Of a stretch of 64,000 nucleotides of DNA, positions 46,429 through 54,931 are shown piece after piece. The position numbers and the translations under genes were made by a program. Position 1 is the stretch's first letter. Every line of letters begins with the position of its first letter. The DNA comes from Streptomyces sp. QL37 (GTDB lineage: Bacteria; Actinomycetota; Actinomycetes; Streptomycetales; Streptomycetaceae). The DNA lies in the NCBI RefSeq assembly GCF_002941025.1, contig NZ_PTJS01000001.1:5399472-5463471 (forward strand). Reading direction: 5' to 3'. A model generated the notes under the pieces. That model was given only the letters and a program-made list of their open reading frames with translations, ran no database searches and was not told the origin of the DNA.

Positions 46429-47844
46429 GACCTTTCCCGGACCAATCACGCCTGGGCGACGCTGCTGGACGTCGGCCCCCCGGAACGCGGCCGGCGCCGC
46501 CTGCACGACCGTCTGGCTCACGCCCTGCGCACCGCGATACGCGACGGCCGACTCGTGGAGGGCGCCGCCGTGCCCCCGAGCCGAGCGCTCGCCGAGGAAC
46601 TCGGCTGCTCCCGCTGGGTCGTGACGGAGGCGTACGGGCAGCTCGTCGCGGAGGGGTACCTCTCCGCCCGGGTGGGCTCGGCCACGCGCGTCTCGTGGTC
46701 ACCGGAGACCGCGCCGCCGCGCCGCCGCGAGCGGCGCGCAGTCGAGCGGCCGCCCATCCGGTACGACCTCGCGCCCGGCCTTCCCGACCTGCGGGCGTTT
46801 CCGCGCCGCCGGTGGGCGGAGGCCGTCCGGGCGGTCACGGGCTCGGCCGTCCACTACGACCTCGGCCGGCCCGACCCCACCGGACACGTGGTGCTGCGGA
46901 CCACCGTCGCGGAGTACCTGCGGCGCTCACGGGGCGCGGACGCGCACGCCGGGTCCGTGTCCGTGTGCGCGGGCGTCACCGACGGCCTGTTCCGCACGTG
47001 CCGGGCGCTGCGTGCGGAGGGGATCGCCGATCTGGCCGTGGAGGACCCGGGCTGGGGGCGGCTGCGGGACGCCGCTGCCAGCGCCGGCCTGCGGGTGCAC
47101 CCGGTGCCCGTCGATCACGACGGCCTCCGCGTCGAGGACCTCGCGCGCACGCCCGCCAGGGCGGTCGTCGTCGGCGCGGCACACCAGTTCCCCACCGGCG
47201 CGGTGCTGTCGCCGGAGCGCCGGTCCGGTCTGGTGCGCTGGGCCCGCGAGGCGGACGGCCTCGTCATCGAGGACGACTACGACGCCGAGTTCCGCTACGA
47301 CCACCACCCGGTGGCCGTCATGCAGGGGATGGACCCGAGCCGGGTCGTCCTCCTCGGCTCCGTCAGCAAGACGCTGTCGCCCGCCCTCGGCCTGGGCTGG
47401 CTGGTCGCGCCCGCCGCGATGACCCCGGCGCTCCGGGCTGCGAACCCGGCCGCCGCGGCACCACCGGTACTCGACCAGCTCGCGCTCGCCACCTTCCTCG
47501 ACCGCGGGTGGTACGACGCCCATCTGCGCGCGTCGCGGCGGCGGTTCCGCTCCCGCCGCGACCTGCTGGTCCGTACGCTCGGCGACCTGGTGCCCGAGGG
47601 CCGGGTCTCCGGCACGGCCGCCGGGCTGCACATCCTGCTCCACCTGCCGGACGGGCCCGGCCTCCGCGAGGCGGTCCGGTCCGCGGCCGTCACCGGGCTG
47701 CGCCTGTCGGACCTCGACGACTACTGCGCACAGCGGCCGGAGCGGCGCGCGCTCGTCCTCGGCTACGGCAACATCAGCGAGACGGAGATCCCTCCGGCCG
47801 TCGAGCTTCTGCGTGAGGCGCTGGGCCCGGCTGTCGCGCGGTAG
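46426..47844 (+). CDS. MocR-type regulator (GntR wHTH fused to aminotransferase fold)
   Basis: 472 residues from GTG 46426 (DLSRTNHAWATLLDVG). The N-terminal winged helix is GntR-like: RRRLHDRLAHALRTAIRDGR, then PPSRALAEELGCSRWVVTEA and YGQLVAEGYLSARVGSATRV. The rest is a fold type I aminotransferase-like domain, with the PLP lysine in GSVSKTLSPALGLGW and EDDYDAEFRYDHHPVA. MocR/PdxR proteins use bound PLP as an effector to control adjacent, often divergent, genes. The divergent aldo/keto reductase is the likely target; relatives of this AKR class include pyridoxal reductases, so vitamin B6 metabolism is one possibility. Confidence 0.9.
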   Translation: MDLSRTNHAWATLLDVGPPERGRRRLHDRLAHALRTAIRDGRLVEGAAVPPSRALAEELGCSRWVVTEAYGQLVAEGYLSARVGSATRVSWSPETAPPRRRERRAVERPPIRYDLAPGLPDLRAFPRRRWAEAVRAVTGSAVHYDLGRPDPTGHVVLRTTVAEYLRRSRGADAHAGSVSVCAGVTDGLFRTCRALRAEGIADLAVEDPGWGRLRDAAASAGLRVHPVPVDHDGLRVEDLARTPARAVVVGAAHQFPTGAVLSPERRSGLVRWAREADGLVIEDDYDAEFRYDHHPVAVMQGMDPSRVVLLGSVSKTLSPALGLGWLVAPAAMTPALRAANPAAAAPPVLDQLALATFLDRGWYDAHLRASRRRFRSRRDLLVRTLGDLVPEGRVSGTAAGLHILLHLPDGPGLREAVRSAAVTGLRLSDLDDYCAQRPERRALVLGYGNISETEIPPAVELLREALGPAVAR

Positions 47845-47913
47845 GGCCCTGACTGTCGGCGGCGCATGGCACGATCTGACCTGGACAGGTATTCCGCTCC
47901 CGGGGAGATGCAC

Positions 47914-48300
47914 GTGTTCTGGTTCTTGCTGCTCACGATGGCCGTGGTCGTGGCCGCGGTCACCCTGGCGGTGGTCGGCGGAGGCGGAAGCGCGGTGCTG
48001 CAGGACGTCGAGCCCGAGCGGCTCACCGACCCGCTGCCCGCCGGCCGTCCCGTCGGCCGCGCCGATGTCGAAGCCATGCGGCTGCCCATGGCCGTGCGGG
48101 GCTACCGCATGACGGACGTGGACGAGGCCCTCGGCCGGCTGGGGGCGGAGCTCGCCGAGCGCGACGCCCACATCGCCGAGCTGGAGTCGGCGCTCGCCGG
48201 GGCCCAGGCGACCGCGGTGAACGGCCCCGACCTCTTCAAGCGTCCGGGCGAACCGCCCGCCGCCGGGGACGGTCCGCAGGACGAGGAGGGCGGGCGATGA
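47914..48300 (+). CDS. DivIVA-domain membrane-anchored protein
   Basis: 128 residues from GTG 47914, which has GGGGAG six bases upstream; ATG 47908 abuts that site and is less likely. An N-terminal helix (FWFLLLTMAVVVAAVTLAVV) anchors it, followed by a linker and the DivIVA-type motif MRLPMAVRGYRMTDVDEALG with a short coiled coil (AELAERDAHIAELESALA). M. tuberculosis has a protein of this type (Rv1209) at the same locus. DivIVA motifs sense curved membrane at septa and poles in actinobacteria; this small version has no assigned role. Overlaps the tag gene by four bases. Confidence 0.85.
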   Translation: MFWFLLLTMAVVVAAVTLAVVGGGGSAVLQDVEPERLTDPLPAGRPVGRADVEAMRLPMAVRGYRMTDVDEALGRLGAELAERDAHIAELESALAGAQATAVNGPDLFKRPGEPPAAGDGPQDEEGGR

Positions 48301-48881
48301 GCGGCGCGGAGCCGGCGGCGGACGGGCGGCTCCGCTGCCCGTGGGGCCTGTCCACGGACGACTACCTCGCCTACCACGACACCGAGTGGGGCCGCCCGGT
48401 CCACGGCGACGACGCGCTCTTCGAGCGGCTCTGCCTGGAGGCGTTCCAGTCGGGGCTGTCGTGGCTGACGATCCTGCGCCGCCGCGAGGGCTTCCGCAGC
48501 GCGTTCGCCGGATTCAAGATCTCCGCCGTCGCGGAGTTCACCGACGCGGACAAGGAGCGCCTCCTCGCCGACGCCGGGATCATCCGCAACCGCGCGAAGA
48601 TCGACGCCACGCTCGCCAACGCAAAGGTGCTGGCCGGCTGGGGCGCGGGCGAGCTGGACGCGCTCATCTGGTCGTACGCACCGGACCCGGCCTCGCGACC
48701 GGCCCCGCGCGCGCTCGCCGACGTGCCGGCCGTCACCCCGGAGTCCACCGCGCTGGCCAAGGACCTCAAGAAGCGCTCCATCCGCTTCGTCGGTCCCACG
48801 ACGGCGTACGCCCTGATGCAGGCCTGCGGCCTCGTCGACGACCATCTCGCCGACTGCGTGGCCCGGGGCGGCGGCCGGTAG
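48297..48881 (+). CDS. tag: DNA-3-methyladenine glycosylase I
   Basis: 194 residues from ATG 48297, overlapping the preceding stop (ATGA). Tag removes 3-methyladenine from alkylated DNA, starting base excision repair. The HhH-like fold residues are visible: RCPWGLSTDDYLAYHDTEWG (catalytic-pocket Glu and Trp, with the N-terminal Cys zinc ligand), LSWLTILRRREGFRSAFAGF, NRAKIDATLANAK and the ending FVGPTTAYALMQACGLVDDH followed by LADC, giving the zinc-binding His and Cys. It sits next to folP2 in mycobacteria as well. Confidence 0.94.
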   Translation: MSGAEPAADGRLRCPWGLSTDDYLAYHDTEWGRPVHGDDALFERLCLEAFQSGLSWLTILRRREGFRSAFAGFKISAVAEFTDADKERLLADAGIIRNRAKIDATLANAKVLAGWGAGELDALIWSYAPDPASRPAPRALADVPAVTPESTALAKDLKKRSIRFVGPTTAYALMQACGLVDDHLADCVARGGGR

Positions 48882-48884
48882 GCC

Positions 48885-48931
48885 TTCCCGTCCGGACCAG
48901 GGCGAACCGGTTCCCGTCCGGATCAGGGCGA
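48885..48931. repeat. Direct repeat, two 21-bp copies
   Basis: TTCCCGTCCGGACCAGGGCGA-type units at 48885-48905 and 48911-48931 differ at one base (C/T) and repeat at a 26-base period. The second copy forms part of the terminator that follows. Confidence 0.7.
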
Positions 48932-48940
48932 TCCGGACGG
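48914..48940. terminator. Terminator between convergent tag and enoyl-CoA hydratase genes
   Basis: CCGTCCGGAT (48914-48923) and ATCCGGACGG (48931-48940) form a perfect 10-bp stem with a seven-base loop, placed to stop transcription from both sides. Confidence 0.7.
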
Positions 48941-48949
48941 AGGACGGCC

Positions 48950-49759
48950 CTACCTGCCGAGGTATTTCGGCGGCTGCTTGGCGAGGAACGCCTCGACCGC
49001 GATCGTGTGGTCCTGCGACGCGCCCGCCCTCGTCTGGAGTTCGTCCTCCTTCTCCAGGGTCTCGGCGAGCGTGTGCCCGGCGCCGTACGCCACGGACGCC
49101 TTCAGGGCCGCGTACGCCACCGTCGGACCGTCCGCCAGGGCGCGGGCCACCGCGTGCGCCTCCTTGGCCAGGTCGGCCGCGGGCACCACCTTGTTCACGA
49201 CGCCCAGCTCGTACGCCTCCTGGGCGGAGATCGAACGCGGGAAGAGGAGCAGGTCGGCGGCGCGGCTCGCGCCGATCAGCCGGGGCAGGGTCCAGGAGAC
49301 GCCCGAGTCGGCGGTCAGCGCGACACCCGCGAAGGAGGTGTTGAAGGCCGCGGTGTCGGCGGCCACGCGGTAGTCGGCGGCGAGCGCGAAACCGAAACCC
49401 GCCCCTGCGGCGACCCCGTTGACGCCCGCGACCACCGGCTTCTCCATCTCCGTGATGGCGCGGACGATGGGGTTGTAGTGCTCCCGCACCGTGCTCAGCG
49501 CGTTGCCCCCGTCCGACTCGCGGGCCTCGGAGAGCTTGGCGACGTGCTCCCTGAGGTCCTGGCCGACGCAGAAGGCGCGCCCGGTGGCGGTGAGCAGAAC
49601 CGCGCGCACGGCGGGGTCGTCCGCGACCGCCAGAAGGGCGTCGCGGAGTGCGACCTTGGCGGCGGTGTTCATGGCGTTCATCGCGTCGGGGCGATTGATC
49701 GTGATCGTCGCGAGCCCGTCGCTCACGTCTGTGAGCACCGTGTCAGCCGTGTCGGCCAT
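48950..49759 (-). CDS. Enoyl-CoA hydratase/isomerase family protein
   Basis: 269 residues from ATG 49759, with AAGGAGA eight bases upstream. Crotonase fold: ITINRPDAMNAMNTAAKVAL, the oxyanion-hole segments AFCVGQDLREHVAKLSEARE and VAGVNGVAAGAGFGFALAAD, and SAQEAYELGVVNKVVP. The two active-site glutamates of enoyl-CoA hydratase (E144 and E164 in the rat enzyme) are not both present: AGVALTADSG has Asp and Ala at those positions, as in paaG-like isomerases, so the precise reaction (hydration or isomerisation of enoyl-CoA) is uncertain. Probably in fatty acid or phenylacetate-type degradation. Confidence 0.9.
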   Translation of the reverse strand: MADTADTVLTDVSDGLATITINRPDAMNAMNTAAKVALRDALLAVADDPAVRAVLLTATGRAFCVGQDLREHVAKLSEARESDGGNALSTVREHYNPIVRAITEMEKPVVAGVNGVAAGAGFGFALAADYRVAADTAAFNTSFAGVALTADSGVSWTLPRLIGASRAADLLLFPRSISAQEAYELGVVNKVVPAADLAKEAHAVARALADGPTVAYAALKASVAYGAGHTLAETLEKEDELQTRAGASQDHTIAVEAFLAKQPPKYLGR

Positions 49760-50073
49760 TGCAGGGTCTCCTTGCGGGTCCGGCGTCATGCCTGTCCAGG
49801 CAAGCATGGCGGACTTCGAGCGGGCCGGACATGTGACCTGCGTCTAACGATTGGACCTCGGCTGGGGGCCGACGGTGGCGCAGTATCGCAGCCGGATCGC
49901 CGAATTAGGTGGTTTTGCGAGAGCGCGTTGCGCAAGCGATGCCGACCGATGTTGGTCATCGGGGTCTCCGATGCGGGATAATGCGGAGGAAGCATTGTGT
50001 TCGACGCCGGTGAGGCAGCGCCTGTCATGGGGCCGCCGGCTGCGATGAGCTGGTTTCAGGAAGGGGAACGAGC
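49760..50073. other. Divergent intergenic region before the DUF3117 gene
   Basis: Contains the ribosome binding site of the enoyl-CoA hydratase gene at the left and, at the right, a promoter candidate (49952-49982), a strong Shine-Dalgarno (GGAGG, 49985-49989) and the possible leader ORF 49997-50086. The stretch 49820-49930 has no feature I can support. Confidence 0.5.
49952..49982 (+). promoter_or_regulatory. Candidate housekeeping promoter for the DUF3117 gene
   Basis: GATAAT (49977-49982) is close to the -10 consensus, with TTGGTC (49952-49957) as -35 at a long spacer of 19 bases. It would give a leader of about 85 bases before the DUF3117 start. Confidence 0.45.
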
Positions 50074-50086
50074 ATGGCGGCCATGA
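49997..50086 (+). CDS. Possible 29-residue leader peptide overlapping the DUF3117 gene
   Basis: GTG 49997 follows GGAGGAAGC at ideal spacing and opens a frame (FDAGEAAPVMGPPAAMSWFQ, then EGERAWRP) that ends at 50086, thirteen bases inside the DUF3117 gene in another frame. The overlap geometry would allow translational coupling. Only the Shine-Dalgarno and the overlap support it; composition is not decisive. Confidence 0.35.
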   Translation: MFDAGEAAPVMGPPAAMSWFQEGERAWRP

Positions 50087-50241
50087 AGCCGCGGACGGGC
50101 GACGGCCCGCTCGAGGTGACAAAGGAGGGGCGGGGCATCGTCATGCGCGTTCCGCTCGAAGGCGGCGGTCGGCTTGTCGTCGAGCTGACTCCGGACGAGG
50201 CCGATGCACTCGGTGACGCGCTGAAGAAGGTCGTCGGCTGA
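50074..50241 (+). CDS. DUF3117 small protein
   Basis: 55 residues from ATG 50074, with GGAAGGGGA upstream. Sequence MAAMKPRTGDGPLEVTKEGR, then IVMRVPLEGGGRLVVELTPD, then EADALGDALKKVVG. This is the actinobacterial DUF3117 family, always about 55 residues and highly conserved. A short beta sheet followed by a C-terminal helix is likely. Function unknown; the tiny size, strong ribosome binding site, promoter candidate and a very strong terminator all mark it as a separate, highly expressed transcription unit. Confidence 0.92.
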   Translation: MAAMKPRTGDGPLEVTKEGRGIVMRVPLEGGGRLVVELTPDEADALGDALKKVVG

Positions 50242-50261
50242 GGCGGAGGCGCCCACACTTC

Positions 50262-50300
50262 ACTGCTGCCCCGGCACGGATTCCGTGCCGGGGCAGCAGT
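50262..50300. terminator. Perfect 18-bp terminator
   Basis: ACTGCTGCCCCGGCACGG (50262-50279) pairs with 50283-50300 over 18 bases around a three-base loop. It ends the DUF3117 transcript and, on the other strand, the convergent methyltransferase gene. Confidence 0.92.
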
Positions 50301-50341
50301 GCGTCGGGGGAGACCCGGCGGCCGTGCCCGGACGGGTCGGC

Positions 50342-51007
50342 TCAGCCGCGTTTCACCGCGCACAGCAGGCCGTCGCCCACCGGCAGCAGCGTCGCCATGA
50401 GTTCCTGGCTCTCGCGCACGGCACGCAGGAGCTCGCGCAGACGCAACACCTCGGCCGGCTGGGCGGCCGAGTCGATCGTGCGGCCGTCGGCGAAGACGCC
50501 CTCGAAACAGACCAGTCCGCCAGGTCGCAGCAGGCGCAACGATTCAGCGAGGCAGTCCAGGCTCTCGAGCCGGTCGCCGTCGCAGAAGACGAGGTCGTAA
50601 CCGCCGTCCGCGAGCCGCGGCAGCACGTCGAGGGCGCGCCCCGGGATGAACCGGGCCCGGTTCGTGGCGAAGCCCGCGGCGCGGAAGGCCTCACGGGCGA
50701 ACTGCTGGCGCTCGGGCTCCGGATCGACGGTGGTCAGAACGCCGTCCGGGCGCATGCCCTGCAGCAGATAGATACCGGACACGCCGGTTCCGGTGCCGAT
50801 CTCGGCGACCGCCTTGGCGTCCGCGGTGGCAGCGAGCAGGCGCAGTGCCGCACCGGTGCCCGACGACACCGGGCGGAGCCCTGTCTCCTGGGCCCGGTCC
50901 CGGGCCCAGAGCAGAGCTTCATCCTCGGCGACAAAGGCGTCGGCGAATGCCCAGCTCGTCTGCCGGTTGGCGGTAATGACCCTCTCCTGTCCCCGTAGTT
51001 GGCGCAA
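50342..51007 (-). CDS. O-methyltransferase, SAM-dependent
   Basis: 221 residues if the start is TTG 51007 ([20 protein letters not shown]); the family's conserved part begins at [11 protein letters not shown], just after GGAGAGG, so a later non-standard start is possible. The SAM-binding loop is [19 protein letters not shown], with [20 protein letters not shown] as ribose-binding region and [13 protein letters not shown] as metal-binding Asp. This is the COMT-like bacterial group (family 3). M. tuberculosis carries a related gene (Rv1220c) immediately before sigE, as here, so the arrangement is old. The acceptor is unknown. Confidence 0.9.
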   Translation of the reverse strand: MRQLRGQERVITANRQTSWAFADAFVAEDEALLWARDRAQETGLRPVSSGTGAALRLLAATADAKAVAEIGTGTGVSGIYLLQGMRPDGVLTTVDPEPERQQFAREAFRAAGFATNRARFIPGRALDVLPRLADGGYDLVFCDGDRLESLDCLAESLRLLRPGGLVCFEGVFADGRTIDSAAQPAEVLRLRELLRAVRESQELMATLLPVGDGLLCAVKRG

Positions 51008-51185
51008 CGGTGACTGTATCCGCTGGACCCGGGAACCCGCAGATGGGACCGGGCGTTATGAGAGGACGTGGGAGAACACGTGGACCGGGCCCTGCGGCCG
51101 GGTCCGGAATGTGCCTCTTGCTCCCGGGGACACCGGGACACCAGCAGGTAAAAAGGCTTATCCGGAGCTAACGGGCGAGGTGGCT

Positions 51186-51947
51186 ATGGTAGGGGCTCCA
51201 CTGGACACCACCAGAGCCGATAGGGGAGGTGCGGCTGCGCCTGTGGATCGGAGAGGTGCGCTGCGGCGCTTTCTCAGGTCGGCGGGTGAGCCGAAATCCG
51301 TGACCGACATCGCTGACCGTTCTTCCAACGATTCCGCACCGACCGCGACCTTCGCCTCAGATGCGGATTCCCAGGCGTGGACCCCGCCCTCATGGGAAGA
51401 GATCGTCAGCACCCACAGCGCCCGGGTGTACCGCCTCGCCTACCGGCTGACGGGTAACCAGCACGACGCCGAGGACCTCACCCAGGAAGTCTTCGTCCGT
51501 GTCTTCCGGTCGCTGTCGACCTACACGCCGGGCACTTTCGAGGGCTGGCTGCACAGGATCACGACGAATCTCTTCCTGGACATGGTCCGCCGCAAGCAGC
51601 GGATCCGTTTCGACTCCCTCGGCGACGACGCGGCCGAGCGGCTGCCGAGCCGTGAGCCGTCCCCGCAGCAGGTCTTCAACGACACGCACTTCGACGCGGA
51701 CGTGCAGCAGGCGCTGGACACCCTCGCGCCCGAGTTCCGTGCCGCGGTCGTGCTCTGCGACATCGAGGGCCTCTCGTACGAGGAGATCGCCGCCACACTC
51801 GGCGTCAAGCTCGGCACGGTGCGCAGCCGCATCCACCGTGGCCGCTCGCACCTGCGCAAGGCGCTCAAGCACCGTTCGCCCGAGGCCCGCGCCGAGCAGC
51901 GTTCCCTCGCGGACGCGGTCCTGGCAGGGGAGGGCGGAACGGCGTGA
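51186..51947 (+). CDS. sigE: ECF RNA polymerase sigma factor, SigE type
   Basis: 253 residues from ATG 51186 ([20 protein letters not shown]); GTG 51300 is a possible shorter start, and related sigE genes use several starts. Sigma region 2 is [20 protein letters not shown] with [20 protein letters not shown], and region 4 is [20 protein letters not shown] with [18 protein letters not shown]. No sigma-1 or sigma-3 domain, so it is an ECF factor. Its order with the zinc anti-sigma gene, htrA and tatB reproduces M. tuberculosis sigE-rseA-htrA-tatB, which responds to envelope stress. Note that the S. coelicolor gene called sigE is a different protein; the name here follows the mycobacterial orthologue. 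Confidence 0.93.
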   Translation: MVGAPLDTTRADRGGAAAPVDRRGALRRFLRSAGEPKSVTDIADRSSNDSAPTATFASDADSQAWTPPSWEEIVSTHSARVYRLAYRLTGNQHDAEDLTQEVFVRVFRSLSTYTPGTFEGWLHRITTNLFLDMVRRKQRIRFDSLGDDAAERLPSREPSPQQVFNDTHFDADVQQALDTLAPEFRAAVVLCDIEGLSYEEIAATLGVKLGTVRSRIHRGRSHLRKALKHRSPEARAEQRSLADAVLAGEGGTA

Positions 51948-52882
51948 GTGGCACAGGTCCGACCCCCGCGGAACAGCATCTGGGGGACCGCCTCGCCGCG
52001 CTTGTCGACGGCGAGCTCAAACACGATGCCCGGGAGCGGGTCCTGGCCCATCTGGCGACCTGCGCCCGGTGCAAAGCCGAGGCCGACGCCCAGCGACGGC
52101 TGAAGAGCGCCTTCGCGACCTCCGCCGCCCCCTCACCCTCCGAGGGCTTCCTCGCCCGCCTGCAGGGCCTCCCCGGGGGCCCCAGCGGCAGCGGCGACGG
52201 TGCGGACGACGGACCGAACGGCCGCCGGCGCTTCGCGGACGGGATCCTTCCCGTGCTCCAGCCAGGCTCCACGGAAGCAGGCCGCTCGCCGCTGGACGGT
52301 TTCGGTTACCTCCCGACCGCCCACGGCTCGACCGCCGTGCTGCCGGGCGGCGCGTCCGGTTCCGGCTTCCGCATCCATGACGTCGCCCGGGACCCCGACA
52401 GGTCCCCTTGGCGCGCCCGGCGCTTCGCGTTCGTCGCGGCCAGCGCGGTCTCGCTCGCGGCCATCGCGCTGGGAGGCTCGCTCCCGCTCGACCAGACCCC
52501 CGAGGCCCCCCTCAGCGCCGAAGGCGCGCGCAGCAACGCGACCCCGCTCGACGCCGAGGAGCGGACCGGCAGCGCCAGCGCGGCGGCCAGCCGCAGCGGC
52601 GGCGGCGCACTCGCCGTCGGACAGGGTCAGGATCTCCGGCCGGGCGCCGTCCCGTCCTCGTCCGCCCAGCCGGCGCCCTCGCTGCTGAGCACCTCGGCGC
52701 TCACCGGAGGGACGTTCGCCTTCCCGGTGCTGAACGTGACCGTGCCGCCGCTCATACGCCCGACCGACGCCGGCCCGCTGTACTCCTCCTCGCCGCGCGC
52801 GGCAATGGAGCCGAAGCCGTCCACGACGGCCTCCGCCCCGCCGCTGCGGGAGCGCGCCATGCCGCTCACACCACTGCGCTGA
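51944..52882 (+). CDS. rseA: Zinc anti-sigma factor, RseA-like
   Basis: 312 residues from GTG 51944, overlapping the sigma gene by four bases. The ZAS motif is HLATCARC with His36, Cys40 and Cys43, preceded by [20 protein letters not shown], which binds the sigma factor. A hydrophobic segment (about residues 163-180, [20 protein letters not shown]) suggests a membrane span, so the C-terminal, Ser/Pro/Ala-rich half would be extracytoplasmic. In M. tuberculosis the cognate protein binds SigE and is degraded after phosphorylation or oxidation. This one is much longer, and may be controlled from outside by the protease encoded next. Confidence 0.9.
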   Translation: MSGTGPTPAEQHLGDRLAALVDGELKHDARERVLAHLATCARCKAEADAQRRLKSAFATSAAPSPSEGFLARLQGLPGGPSGSGDGADDGPNGRRRFADGILPVLQPGSTEAGRSPLDGFGYLPTAHGSTAVLPGGASGSGFRIHDVARDPDRSPWRARRFAFVAASAVSLAAIALGGSLPLDQTPEAPLSAEGARSNATPLDAEERTGSASAAASRSGGGALAVGQGQDLRPGAVPSSSAQPAPSLLSTSALTGGTFAFPVLNVTVPPLIRPTDAGPLYSSSPRAAMEPKPSTTASAPPLRERAMPLTPLR

Positions 52883-52938
52883 CCGGGACCCTGCGCGCGG
52901 ATTCGCAAACCTGGTTGAATTCCGGGAGGGACGCCTCC

Positions 52939-54813
52939 ATGAGGCGTGCAAGGGCCAGTTGCGGGGAGAGCATGGACGACGGGAAGCCCAGCGGGCCGAA
53001 GACGAAGTGGTGGAGCCGTCCTTCCACGGAACGGGCCCGTCCGGCCGGTCCGGAGGACGCGGTGACCGTCGCCGACGTGAGTGGGACGACGCCGCCCCCG
53101 CACACGGAGCGGACGGCCGACGAGGCCGCCGCACCCACAGCCGGAGAGCCGCCCGCGACGGACGGCGACTACATGCCCGCCCCACCGGCCGCCCAGCCGC
53201 CCGCCGAGCCGCCTGCCGTGCCACCCGCCGACGCGCCCGCGCCGCCGGACGGCGAGCCTCAGGACTTCACGACCGCGCCACCGGCCGCCCAGCCGGCGGC
53301 GCACCGTACGCAGCCGCTGCACGCGCCCGACGAGTACAGCACCCCGCCCTACGGCGGTCCGGGGCCCTGGGCGCCCGCGCCGCCCGTGCAGCGCCCGGTG
53401 CCGACTCCGGCCCACGGGACCCCCGTACCGCCGCCGTACGCGGGGACGAACGGGCACGGCGTGGCCGCCCCCGCGCCCGTCCCCGCAGCCGCCCCCGTGC
53501 CGGTGCCTGGCGACCAGGGGCACTCCGAGGGCTGGGCGCCCCCGCCCCCGCCGCACACCGTGCAGCAGCAGCCCCCCGCGCCGGCCCCGCAGGTTCCGCA
53601 GCAGCCCTCGCAGTGGCTGCGGTACGACCCCTGGGGCAGCACATCCCCGCAACAGCCGTTGAGCCACCCCGACCCCGGCCAGGGGCCGGACACCCGGTCG
53701 CGCAGGAGCCGTCGGGGCTCCCTCCTCGTCGGGGCCGCGCTGCTCGCCCTCGTGGCCGGTGGGATCGGTGGCGGGATCGGTGCCTACGTCGAGCGCAACG
53801 GCGGCCTGACCACGGTCGAACTGCCCCAGTCCGGCCGGGACGACGGCGGCCGGGCACCCGACAGCGTCGCCGGGATCGCCTCCAGCGCGCTGCCCAGCGT
53901 GGTCACCCTGCACGTCAACGGCTCCGCCGAGTCCGGCACCGGCACCGGCTTCGTCCTCGACGACAAGGGCCACATCCTGACCAACAACCACGTGGTCGCC
54001 CCCGCCGGCTCCACCGGCGACATCACCGTCACGTTCAGCGGCGGGGAGAGCGCACCGGCCGAGCTCGTCGGCAAGGACAGCGGCTACGACCTGGCCGTCG
54101 TCAAGGTGACCGGTGTCTCGGGCCTCAAGCCGCTGCCCCTCGGGAACTCCGACAACGTGCAGGTGGGCGACCCCGTGGTGGCCATCGGCGCACCCTTCGA
54201 CCTGTCCAACACGGTCACCTCCGGAATCATCAGCGCCAAGCAGCGTCCCATCACCGCGGGCGGCGAGAAGGGCGACGGCACCGACGTCAGCTACGTCGAC
54301 GCGTTGCAGACCGACGCCCCGATCAACCCCGGCAACTCCGGCGGCCCCCTGGTCGACGCCGAGGCCCGGGTCATCGGCATCAACAGCGCCATCCGCGCCG
54401 CCGACAGCGGATCCGCTCTCGACGGCGGCCAGTCCGGCTCCATCGGCCTCGGCTTCGCCATACCGATCAACCAGGGCAAGCGCGTGGCCGAGGAGCTGAT
54501 CAACACGGGCAAGGCCACCCACCCCGTGATCGGCGTCACGCTGGACATGGAGTTCACCGGCGACGGAGCCAAGGTCGGCGGCAAGGTGGCGGACGGCGGG
54601 GCGGCGGTGACCGAGGGAGGCCCGGCCGACAAGGCGGGCATCCGGGAGGGCGACATCATCACCGAGGTGGAGGGCCAGCGCGTGCACAGCGGCGAGGAAC
54701 TGATCGTCAAGATCCGCGCCCACCGGCCGGGCGACCGGCTCGGGCTCGTCCTGACCCGCGGTGGCAAAGACCTGTCCATGACTTTGACGCTGGGTTCGGC
54801 GAGCGGCACCTGA
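52939..54813 (+). CDS. htrA: HtrA/DegP-like serine protease with PDZ domain
   Basis: 624 residues from ATG 52939, chosen because GGGAGGG lies nine bases upstream; ATG 52972 is an in-frame alternative starting MDDGKPSGPKTKWWSRPS. The first 250 residues are cytoplasmic and extremely Pro/Ala/Gln-rich. A membrane helix (GSLLVGAALLALVAGGIGGG) is followed by the trypsin-like domain with the catalytic triad His351 (TNNHVV), Asp384 (GYDLAVVKV) and Ser467 (NPGNSGGPLV), then a PDZ domain (EGGPADKAGIREGDIITEVE). HtrA proteases degrade or refold damaged exported proteins. The adjacent sigma/anti-sigma pair suggests that the protease is part of the envelope-stress circuit, either as output or as activator. 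Confidence 0.93.
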   Translation: MRRARASCGESMDDGKPSGPKTKWWSRPSTERARPAGPEDAVTVADVSGTTPPPHTERTADEAAAPTAGEPPATDGDYMPAPPAAQPPAEPPAVPPADAPAPPDGEPQDFTTAPPAAQPAAHRTQPLHAPDEYSTPPYGGPGPWAPAPPVQRPVPTPAHGTPVPPPYAGTNGHGVAAPAPVPAAAPVPVPGDQGHSEGWAPPPPPHTVQQQPPAPAPQVPQQPSQWLRYDPWGSTSPQQPLSHPDPGQGPDTRSRRSRRGSLLVGAALLALVAGGIGGGIGAYVERNGGLTTVELPQSGRDDGGRAPDSVAGIASSALPSVVTLHVNGSAESGTGTGFVLDDKGHILTNNHVVAPAGSTGDITVTFSGGESAPAELVGKDSGYDLAVVKVTGVSGLKPLPLGNSDNVQVGDPVVAIGAPFDLSNTVTSGIISAKQRPITAGGEKGDGTDVSYVDALQTDAPINPGNSGGPLVDAEARVIGINSAIRAADSGSALDGGQSGSIGLGFAIPINQGKRVAEELINTGKATHPVIGVTLDMEFTGDGAKVGGKVADGGAAVTEGGPADKAGIREGDIITEVEGQRVHSGEELIVKIRAHRPGDRLGLVLTRGGKDLSMTLTLGSASGT

Positions 54814-54931
54814 CGGCCACCGGCAGGTACCGCACGGACAGCTTCGCCGGGTACCGTGGAGCGGTCCGGGCCCCCTGACCTGGCGGCGGAGAACACGCGG
54901 AGACCACGCAGAGAACACGAGGAGCAGCAAG

